A stretch of 64,000 bases of DNA, taken from positions 4,588,001-4,652,000 of the forward strand of contig NC_026503.1 of NCBI RefSeq assembly GCF_000182925.2. Reading direction: 5' to 3'. The notes beneath the pieces were generated by a model. That model had not been told where the DNA came from, made no database searches, and worked only from the letters and a program-made list of their open reading frames with translations. How positions within the stretch are numbered: the first letter of the stretch is position 1; each line of letters starts with the position of its first letter. Made by a program: the position numbers and the translations under genes. Of the stretch, positions 56,926-64,000 are shown in pieces. The stretch comes from Neurospora crassa OR74A. Lineage: Eukaryota > Ascomycota > Sordariomycetes > Sordariales > Sordariaceae.

Positions 56926-57193
56926 AGGTACCTCCATAGAGACCGAGGATCCCGAATGCTATTCCAACCGCATCAGAATCTTCGAGGCGGGCCATGACGC
57001 TCAGAATCCCGATGATAGCAGTGAATCCGCCTATGAACTCAAGAGGCACGCATCGACACACCGCACAGAAAAGCCTTTTGAGTGTACAGAGGAGGGTTGC
57101 GGTGAGAGATTGTCGCTGCCAACAGGACTGCCAACAGGACTGCCATCAGCGGCCGCCGGGCCGCCGTCATCGTCGGTATCGCCAATGGTGCGA
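56926..57193 (+). pseudogene. C2H2 zinc-finger remnant
   Basis: After a TCGGCAG acceptor the plus strand is open for about 88 codons: TSIETEDPECYSNRIRIFEA, then AYELKRHASTH joined by the typical finger linker RTEKPFECTEEGC to the first half of a second finger. The H..H-linker-C..C order is diagnostic of tandem C2H2 fingers, but the second finger loses its histidines and the frame ends soon after a duplicated LPTGLPTG. It overlaps a spliced minus-strand frame. Confidence 0.45.
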
Positions 57194-57491
57194 TAGCCGA
57201 GGCCTTGGTACCGTTCGACGCTGAAATGGTTGGCGCGGAGCATGCCAGGCAAAGTCGTGGGGAGGCCGTCGGCAACCAGGCGCGCCTGCATCGCATCCCA
57301 GAAAGACGACGCACACTGGCGCAAACGCTGCAAAGTAGCCAAACCACCAACTCAACAACCACGTCTGGTAGTTGCCAACTCACCGTGGTCACAAATGTAA
57401 GCCCGCCACCAGGGCCCGCCGCGTTATCAGCAGAACCTGGCCGAAGAGAGTGCCCACACTCGTAGAGGGTACCACGTTGAGGATTATTCAT
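57031..57491 (-). CDS. Possible small spliced gene antisense to a zinc-finger remnant
   Basis: Minus-strand exons 57491-57384 and 57327-57031, joined across a 56-nt intron (GTGAGT...TTTGCAG), give 134 residues: MNNPQRGTLYECGHSLRPG, then RLRQCASSFWDAMQARLVAD, a Gly/Asp/Ser-rich stretch and a Cys-containing end. The intron has ideal length, sits at a codon boundary on both sides and fits fungal consensus. However, the second exon is the reverse complement of a recognisable C2H2 remnant, so either this is a new gene on the opposite strand or the splice sites are fortuitous. Confidence 0.35.
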
Positions 57492-58676
57492 GATCAGATT
57501 GCGTTGACTCCCACGTTCTCCAGTTTGATCCTTCGAAGCTGTCTGCAAGTACCAAGCTTAGAGGTAGTCAAGAGGCAAACTTTGGAGCTGCATTGCCAAT
57601 TGTGACTCGCTTGACTGAAGGTGCACTCTCATTGATGTCATGGTTATAGCTGACTCTGATGAGAAACACGAAGTACTCCTTCTTTATTTGGGCGTTCTTC
57701 AAGGGAGCTAGAGGTACAACTGCTTGTGATCTTCAAACATTGGCTGATTTACCCATACGTAAGGTAGACTACATTCTCCCGCGGCCGACCGTTTTCCAGC
57801 GCAATTATACAAGCGCCTTGTCTCCGTACAAGCCGGTACCATATTTTGTCCTCGGCTTTTCGCCCGTCTTTGTCACTCGGAATCTTGGGCACCACACCAT
57901 TAACTGCATTGGTGATGTGTTCCCGACTCGAGGTCTGAGTAGACACGTTCAACTGTTTTGGCAAAGCGATCTTCGATGTCTGTAAGACGAATGATGGGAT
58001 CTGACTTCCTACCTAGGTTTTGAGATAAGGTGGTAGATAAATCGCGCGTGGAGGTCCTGCACGTCGCGAGACACAAGCTCGGCCGAATACCTAGGAAGTC
58101 TCTTCCGTCTCTCTGACATTCACCGACCCGGAAGGTGCCCGGACTGCTTCAGTTGCCGGCTCCAGCCATCCAACATGAACGCAGGTCGTATGGTCACAAG
58201 GTCAAACTGGCCGAGCGCCAGGGCCTGCCGCCTCCTCCCGGAAACAAGAGAGACTGCAGTGCCCGCACTGCCCAAAGGACCATGCTTGTCGCGGGGCTCG
58301 CCATAAAGGCGGGTGGGTTGAAGGTTACGGTCTCATGGCAAGATTCAAGGCGTGGAGATGTTGGTGGACAGGCTCAGTAGAGGTAGTTGTGAGAGCGGGC
58401 TGTCTCTGTGGCAAGCACGGTTGGTGCTAATTGAGTCGTGTCCCTGTCTCTTTCCTTGAGGTCCGTCCGTAGCTCTTGCTGTGTCATGGACAGATGTTGG
58501 AGCCAGTGTTGACGACATTGAGTTTGCCCTGTCGGCCTAGTATAGCTGATCAGAGGTTGTTGACAACAGCGAAACAAAGGCAAGACGTGATTCGAACTTA
58601 CCAAATTTCGTGGTTTTTGGTTGCGTGTGTCGAAAGACTGATCATAAAGAGGGACTATATATGTAGTCGCAGTCGT
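57492..58676. other. Intergenic region and 3-prime flank of the first array gene
   Basis: No gene supported. TAGAGGTA copies lie at about 57557, 57709 and 58376. On the minus strand a GTAAGTT donor at about 58600 and a TATACTAG acceptor near 58538 suggest that transcripts of the 58.7-kb gene continue through a spliced 3-prime UTR. Confidence 0.4.
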
Positions 58677-59252
58677 TCAGTCCCCGTTGTTCTCCTCCTC
58701 ATCAAATTCCTCCTCATTCTCATCATCTCGATTCTGCCCCGTGTCGCACTGCTCCTCATCCTCCCCGTCGTTGTCGTCTTCTTCCTCCTGATCACCACTA
58801 GAGGTATCCCCCTCCTCCCTCTTCCTCTTCTGCCCTTGCGCATACCGAGTATACCGCGGCGTATACTCCGGTTCTTCAACCGACAACGCAACCGTGACCT
58901 CATCCATCGCAGGTAGTGCGGTGTATGGCGGCGCAGGATTGGGGACATATTCAGGGTTGCGCCTGCGAGCTATCTCGGCGACAGCGCGAAGACCGATTTC
59001 CCTGAACATGGTCAGGTCACCGCCGGACGCCTCCCTCATCCTGTCGAACGCAGCCGCCATGGACCCAAAAAAGTCATTTGGGTCGTAGGCGTCAAGTACT
59101 CGATTCACGATGGCTGTGAGCCTCTCTTCGTCAAGTGGAGGGACTACATCGCCGGATGCGTTGGCCGGGGCGGCTTGGAGTAGGCGGGGGTTGCGAGGAG
59201 GTTGGCTGTCGGGGGACTGGGAGCGGCGAGGGTTGTTGGATGGGGAAGACAT
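58677..59252 (-). CDS. Array paralogue A: MSSPS/PPxY/acidic-tail protein
   Basis: A single exon of 191 residues starting MSSPSNNPRRSQSPDSQPPR. Residues 40-100 are helical in character (LTAIVNRVLDAYDPNDFFGS). The shared core follows: NPAPPYTALPAMDEVTVALS (APPY at 107-110), EEPEYTPRYTRY and GQKRKREE (140-147). The tail is almost wholly acidic (Glu/Asp/Asn/Gln) to the end ENNGD. The Lys/Arg patch could be a nuclear signal and the PPxY a WW-domain ligand; both are inferences. It is the first of four minus-strand paralogues in tandem. A TACCTCTA motif copy lies inside the coding sequence at about 58799. I do not recognise the family. Confidence 0.7.
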   Translation of the reverse strand: MSSPSNNPRRSQSPDSQPPRNPRLLQAAPANASGDVVPPLDEERLTAIVNRVLDAYDPNDFFGSMAAAFDRMREASGGDLTMFREIGLRAVAEIARRRNPEYVPNPAPPYTALPAMDEVTVALSVEEPEYTPRYTRYAQGQKRKREEGDTSSGDQEEEDDNDGEDEEQCDTGQNRDDENEEEFDEEENNGD

Positions 59253-60489
59253 CGTTGCTTTGTGTTTGTTCTGTTGATGGAGGTGAGGTGTTGTTTTTTG
59301 GTTGTGTGGTGTTGTTGACTAGGTAGGTTGTGGATGGAGACAGACGTGGGAGTTCTGAAATTTGGTTTGCAATATAAAAGGAAAGTGAGAGACTCAAGTG
59401 GAGGTTTGAGTGGGCCAGATTGTGCTTATGTCCCTTCCGCGGTCGCCTGGAAGTTGAGTGAAGGTGATGGATTCAAGTTTACGCCTTGTTTGTTTGGTTC
59501 TTACGACTGTCGTACAGCGCTTGAAATTACCCATCTTTCAATCATTAACACCGCCTGAACAATGGCCTTATCCCCCCGTCTGGGTTCGAGTAGAAGGCTG
59601 ACGGGCGGTGGCGAGTAGGACTTGTCCTGTGAGCTTCATACCTCTATATAAATCGCCGTTTCGGCGAACGGTTCCGGGAACGAAGATCCTGTAATGTCGA
59701 GATACAACCTGATGCTGTCGAGGAAGGAGGAGGTTGCGTATATGTGACAATTGACCCAGTTAGTCGAGTAGCTCGACAGTCGGTAGGAAATAGCATTGAA
59801 TGACACGACGCTAAGACATATCTATGAAGATTGCATGAGAAGTTTATTTGTACCTAGTAATAAGAGCTTACAGCGGCGGGAGTAGAGACAAAGTTCGCTT
59901 GGCAACCCGAAAATGCGTATTTCCTCTAACCGTTGAGATAGCATGAGTTTGATGGTAGATCACAGAGTGTCCAGATAGTGTAGAAGTGCCTTGTGGTTTG
60001 TAATTATCTCCCTCCCGAAAATGCGATGTGGCTACAAGAATAAGACAGTGGAAGTGACACGCTGAGTACCTCTAGCAAGACATCAAACAGCTTGTTCAAC
60101 CACGATCCCAACCCTCGACAAACTCCTTTGCTTCTCCGTTCAACTCATGTCCTTCGTGGATTGGTCTGCCCAAGGCCACTCGAGAAGCTTTTGACAGCGG
60201 TCGGGTTCGTATAATAGATAGGTACCTGTATCGTTGGCAACGTAGTGGTTTGTTCGTGCCTCAACAATCGGATTCCTTGCCTATTTTACTGAGAACCATG
60301 CTGTCAGTTAGCAGCTGTCAACTACCGTGACTGGAGATCAAGAGTTACGCCTCTGCTTACAATCATCGCGACTGTACCGCGCCTTGGTCATGGCTACCTA
60401 GAATCCCCTCTTTGGGGGCTAGATATCAGGAGAATGGGTAGTCAGCATGGGTTTTCATGACCAACACAATGTCTTAGGTAGACGTACCT
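59253..60489. other. Intergenic spacer between array paralogues A and B
   Basis: 1.2 kb. A CCCCGTCTGGG...AGTAGAAGG...TGACGGGCGGTGG block near 59573-59615 is matched near 63388-63430 upstream of paralogue C, evidence that the array duplicated with flanking DNA. TAGAGGTA/AGGTACCT copies lie at about 59637, 60068, 60220 and 60485. No extra gene is supported. Confidence 0.5.
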
Positions 60490-61239
60490 CTAGTCGGAGT
60501 CGTTCTCGTCCTGAATATTTCCCTCCTGGTGTTGCTCCTCCTCGTCGCTCACATCACCGTCGTCTTCAACCGCAAAGTCAGGGCAGCCGGTATCTTTCTG
60601 CGGGATTGCCGTCTCAGGTGATGGTGCGCATGATCTGCTGAAGTCGCGATCTTCCTCGTCGACATCGTCCTCCACCTCCTCATAATCAACTTCCCTCTCC
60701 CGCTTCCTCTTCTGACCTTGCCCAAACAGCCCCAGGGGAGTGTACGGAGGGGTGTACTCCGGCTCAGGCACCGACATCGCCATCGTCACTTCACCCTCGG
60801 ATGGTAGCTCCGTGTACGGAGGTGCGGAATTGGGGTTGGGCGGGAGGCGGCTCCGGAGAGCCCTGATTAATTCATCTAGGCGACCTAGACGATTCTCGAT
60901 GGCGGTCTGACGGGCGGTTCTCATGGGCCTGGGAGGAGGCTCGTTACCGGCGGTAGCTCTGATAGCGTCCAGAGTGGCGTTCATGGTCTCGATGAGGTTG
61001 TCGGGAGAGGTCGCCGTCGCCTCGTTCCTGACTGCGGGGTTCCTAGCTGCTTCGTTGCGAAAGTTTGCGAGGACTCGGTCGGTGATGGCCCTTGCCCTAG
61101 CTGCTTCCTCATTGAGGGCTTGGGGATTGAGGGCTTGGGGTGTATTGATCGCTTCGACTGTCGCGCCTTGTTGCTGTAGGCGGGGAGGTTGGTTGCTGAG
61201 CATTTCAGAGCGACGGGAGTTGTCAGAAGGGGACGACAT
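60490..61239 (-). CDS. Array paralogue B: MSSPS/PPxY/acidic-tail protein
   Basis: A single exon of 249 residues starting MSSPSDNSRRSEMLSNQPPR, nearly the same first 20 residues as paralogue A. The helical middle is longer (AITDRVLANFRNEAARNPAV; IENRLGRLDELIRALRSRLP). The core is SAPPYTELPSEGEVTMAMSV (APPY at 139-142), then EPEYTPPYTPLG and GQGQKRKRER. The acidic tail ends QDENDSD, and its TAG stop is itself part of a TAGAGGTA motif copy at 60485. Conserved start and core with variable middle and tail suggest a family under diversification. Cell location and partners are unknown; the basic patch may be a nuclear localisation signal. Confidence 0.72.
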   Translation of the reverse strand: MSSPSDNSRRSEMLSNQPPRLQQQGATVEAINTPQALNPQALNEEAARARAITDRVLANFRNEAARNPAVRNEATATSPDNLIETMNATLDAIRATAGNEPPPRPMRTARQTAIENRLGRLDELIRALRSRLPPNPNSAPPYTELPSEGEVTMAMSVPEPEYTPPYTPLGLFGQGQKRKREREVDYEEVEDDVDEEDRDFSRSCAPSPETAIPQKDTGCPDFAVEDDGDVSDEEEQHQEGNIQDENDSD

Positions 61240-62159
61240 TATTGGTAATTTTCTTTGCGTGAGAAAAAGTGATGTTGAAAGTCGGTGTTGTGTTGTATAG
61301 GTTGTAGGTAGGTATAGAACCGGTTCAAGTTTTTTCAGATGTTCAGCGGAGGGGAGAAATTGTCTTATAGTGCTGATATATCGGTGAATGGAGGTGCCAG
61401 GCAGATACGAGCGGCCAGGCCGTGGACTTCAGGTTCCTTTCCAAGGTCTAAGGTTTGAAGCTTGATTCCAAAAGTCCCTACAGGTAGCTTCCTACCTCTA
61501 GGCAAGCCAGTCAGACATGCTGTGAACTTGGACACGAGCTAGTGCTGTCGACTGGAGGGTATTGGAGGTTTATTCTGTGAGCGCAGTCAGTCGGACAGTC
61601 GCATGTGAGAAGTCCAGTCAGATTGGTACACCAAAACGAAGGAGAAGATAGGTTTTTTTCGCCCTCAAGACGTGACAAACTCTTCGCATCCAAGCCCAGA
61701 GACATGATGGGCATATACCTTTATATTACCCCTTGTGCTCCAGGCAGCTTATGCTTCACCACCAGCTCATTCCTTTAATTGCGGTGCAATTAGAATAGTA
61801 ATGGGCAAAATTGACTTTCTGAACATGCAATCGGAGATAGATTTGTTCATGATGATAGTTGTACATGTGTGTAGCTCGTGTTCTATGCCTCCCTTCCACA
61901 AAATGAAGACATTGTAAAGGAAAAAAAGATGGTCGAGTCCACCCTTCCTTCAAACTGATTTCTGTAAAGCGCCGGCTACGTTCGGGGCAGCGCAATCGGG
62001 CAGGCATTGGGTTCGGTAGAGCAACCTATGTAGCAGATGCTTCTCGTTAGCAGCTGTGAAAACGCAAGATATGATGAAGAGCAAGTTGTACTTACAAGGG
62101 TCGTGGTAAAAGCCCGCTTGCATCAAGTCAAACTCCGTGACTTCACTTCCGAGACCTAA
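61240..62159. other. Intergenic spacer between array paralogues B and C
   Basis: 0.9 kb, containing the B promoter and the 3-prime flank of C. On the minus strand a GTAAGT donor at about 62096 with a CTACATAG acceptor near 62022 would join a short open frame (VTEFDLMQAGFYHDP to CCSTEPNACPIALPRT), so C may have a longer or alternative 3-prime end. A TACCTCTA copy lies near 61492. Confidence 0.4.
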
Positions 62160-62951
62160 TTAGGTATCAAGAAAATGGTTAGCATGACTTCCATTACTAA
62201 CACGCGGCGAAACGTCTTCGATATATAGAGGTAGGTACCTTTCCTTGATCTTTTCGAATAGGAAGCCCACCAGGCGGGTAACTAACACGAAGCTGACGAA
62301 CAAGAGAGGATCTTGGGGATAAAGGTAAGGGCTGAGAACAAGGGCAACAACTACCGGCAAGTACTCTAGAACAGTACAGAGTGGGATACGCCGGCCGCAC
62401 AGAAAGGGGATTGTTAGTTCCAGATTTGCAGCGGCCACTTCATGGACGACGCTTTCACGGTTCTCCCCGTCGTCTTCCTCTTCCTCTTTGTCTGCATCCT
62501 CGCGTTCCCGGTTTTGACCTTGCCCAAACGGAGTGTAAGGAGGTAGGTACTCCGGCAGAACCACCTCCGGAGACATCTCGATGGTGATCTCGCCCTTTGT
62601 CGGATGAGTCGTGTACGGCGGCGGCGAGTTATCGCGGTAGTACTGGAACGAGGCGCGGTTTCTCAAAATCTGATCCATAACGTGATGGTAGATTGACTCA
62701 AACAAAGCATCATCGGCGCCGGCGAGAGCATTAAGAAAATCTAGCTGGCGAGCCATGTTGCCCTCTGGGTCGTTTGCCTCGAGTAGCCCCGTGTATTGGA
62801 TGGGGAGTGCCGCCCACCTGGCTGCTTCGACTTCGGCGGCGATTTCTTCGAGAATCGTGGTGGACCTGGCTGGGGCGTCTTGTCGTTGGAGGTCGGGAGA
62901 GTGAATGTTGCGTAGCTGGATGTCGAGGGGGGTGTTCGATGGAGATGACAT
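62160..62951 (-). CDS. Array paralogue C with hydrophobic C-terminus
   Basis: A frame of 263 residues starting MSSPSNTPLDIQLRNIHSPD. The helical middle (FLNALAGADDALFESIYHHV) is followed by the shared core SPPPYTTHPTKGEITIEMS (PPPY at 110-113), LPEYLPPYTPFGQGQNRERE, and a short acidic stretch. Unlike A and B, the chain then continues into two hydrophobic segments (LEYLPVVVALVLSPYLYP and LLFVSFVLVTRLVGFLF), predicted membrane helices, ending NHFLDT. The end is uncertain: a GTACCT donor near 62239, a TGCTAAC branch point and a TAATTAG acceptor near 62157 look like a real intron, which would change the last residues. If correct, this member would be membrane-anchored with its PPxY core in the cytosol, like NEDD4 adaptor proteins (inference). 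Confidence 0.65.
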   Translation of the reverse strand: MSSPSNTPLDIQLRNIHSPDLQRQDAPARSTTILEEIAAEVEAARWAALPIQYTGLLEANDPEGNMARQLDFLNALAGADDALFESIYHHVMDQILRNRASFQYYRDNSPPPYTTHPTKGEITIEMSPEVVLPEYLPPYTPFGQGQNREREDADKEEEEDDGENRESVVHEVAAANLELTIPFLCGRRIPLCTVLEYLPVVVALVLSPYLYPQDPLLFVSFVLVTRLVGFLFEKIKERYLPLYIEDVSPRVSNGSHANHFLDT

Positions 62952-63736
62952 TGTTGCGCCTTTGATTTTGAAGACAGTGAATGTTGTTTACTGCTTGGTG
63001 TAGTGAGAGTTTGATAGTGGCAGGCGTGAGAAGAGTTCGGGTTGGTTTCCAGTGATGTAGGATGGGGGCGGAAGATCGTGCTAAGATGTCAGCAGTTGGA
63101 GAGATATGGACATGAGAGATGGATCGACGACTTTGGTTCTTTGAAGGTTTGGACGCTGAACAGTCCTGACCTCAAGGTGTGGACATCGAACAGCTGTCAT
63201 CTCAAAGGCTCGACCTTGAACAGTTGTGCCATTCACTCGTCTGTATGGTTTCCTAGGCAACAAATGGTACTTGCCGGCCGATAGTCCATACACTGAAGGT
63301 AGAAATATGAACAGTGAAGCGAACTGCGAATTTGGGGGAAGTTACAGTAATTTACAAGGTGAATATGGACAGTGAACAAGAGGTGGCGCCCCCGTCTGGG
63401 CACAACTAGAAGGAGTTCAGCCCGTGGATATCGGAATCTTCACGAACGATGTAACAAAAAATGTGTCATAATCAATACTTCGAAAGGTGGCATGGATGAT
63501 TTCATGGTGAAAAGCTCAAGATGGGTTCCCATGTAATGATTTTCTGTACTCTGATGATCCCTCAACTCCGGGCCCCAATGCTTTGATTCTGTATTTGCGC
63601 CTGAACAAATTCGGGTATGCCGTTCCTTCCCAATTACTGCCTGTCAACTCCTCGAAGCTGTTATTTGAAGTTAGCGACTGCCAGAAGTCTGGTACGTGGA
63701 ATGTACTTACCCAACTTGATTGCATCACTGGCGTGC
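62952..63736. other. Intergenic spacer between array paralogues C and D
   Basis: 0.8 kb. A run near 63140-63220 repeats a short phrase: GGTTTGGACGCTGAACAG, GGTGTGGACATCGAACAG and GGCTCGACCTTGAACAG, spaced 30-36 bp. The CCCCGTCTGGG block shared with the A-B spacer is at about 63388. Confidence 0.5.
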
Positions 63737-64000
63737 TCAGATTTTCCTACTGAGAGCGGGGAGGGACTGCAAAGAGGTTAGTACGAGTGTGAAGTTACAA
63801 TCGTAGAAGTAAATCGCGAACATAGAGGTACCTTCTCCGTCGTTTCTCTTCTCCTTTTCTTGCTCCTTGTTCGCCTCCTCATACGTTGGGAGCCTCTCGG
63901 AAGGTGTCGACTCTATGATCATCTCATTGGCGCTGGGGTTTTGGGTGTAGGCAGGTAGTTGCGGCTCCTGTTGGATGCGCCGCCCGTTTACCAGGTGGGT
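63736..64000 (-). CDS. Array paralogue D, C-terminal part (cut by window end)
   Basis: The minus strand enters the window in an open frame: RIQQEPQLPAYTQNPSANEM, IIESTPSERLPTYEEANKEQ, then EKEKRNDGE. This aligns with the core of A-C: (L/A)P(A/P)YT, about ten residues, E(M/V)x(I/M), then (L/P)P(T/P)Y and a Lys/Arg/Glu-rich patch. A GTACCT donor near 63832 and a TTTGCAG acceptor near 63771 would end the protein VPPRSQ; without splicing it continues to KI at 63737. The start and N-terminal part lie beyond the window. It is the most diverged member and has LPxY rather than PPxY. Confidence 0.5.

Noticed and set aside
1-64000. CRISPR arrays, operons, ribosome binding sites, rRNA or tRNA genes
   Set aside because: The DNA is fungal nuclear sequence; no regularly spaced repeats or RNA-gene folds were found by eye.

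Overview
The window is nuclear DNA of a filamentous ascomycete, most likely Neurospora or a very close Sordariaceae relative. Three things point there. The first 8.3 kb carry an extreme signature of repeat-induced point mutation (RIP): AT-rich and almost free of CpA/TpG. The genes have short introns of about 55-80 nt with GTANGT donors and CTAAC-like branch points. The gene content (GH10 xylanase, class II hydrophobin, X325/BIM1-like copper protein, FRE reductase, arginyl-tRNA synthetase) agrees with what I recall of N. crassa gene order around a gh10-2 / NC2 hydrophobin neighbourhood. That last point is memory, not a search result.

Layout. 1-8270 is a RIP-mutated repeat block with four assembly gaps of exactly 100 N. 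A broken Ty3/gypsy relic lies on the minus strand in it. About 10.5-28.3 kb is a conserved core: secreted GH10 xylanase (+), LanC-like protein (-), a low-complexity protein with an internal duplication (+), class II hydrophobin (+), X325/BIM1-like GPI protein (-), FRE-type ferric reductase (+) and a dual-start arginyl-tRNA synthetase (+). About 31.4-45.7 kb holds three oxidative enzymes, all on the plus strand: a cytochrome P450 with a long disordered tail, a BBE/GOOX-like FAD oxidase with an 8-nt exon, and an alpha-dioxygenase of the COX/haem peroxidase superfamily. A small Thr-rich gene and a 106-nt foldback sit between them. An F-box protein (-) follows at 46.2-48.0 kb.

From 50 kb to the end the character changes to accessory sequence. 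There is a PPxY-bearing disordered protein, interleaved opposite-strand fragments of SNF2-type helicase genes, C2H2 zinc-finger remnants, and a tandem array of at least four minus-strand paralogues (58.7 kb to the window end). The array members share an MSSPS start, a proline-tyrosine (PPxY/LPxY) core and a basic GQKRKRE-type patch followed by an acidic tail. I do not recognise this family; it is my best candidate for something undescribed.

Functional links I infer: the copper-binding X325 protein and the FRE metalloreductase are divergently oriented and could serve metal uptake together; the P450, FAD oxidase and alpha-dioxygenase could form a loose oxylipin or lipid-oxidation group. All exon boundaries were worked out by hand from reading frame and splice-site consensus.
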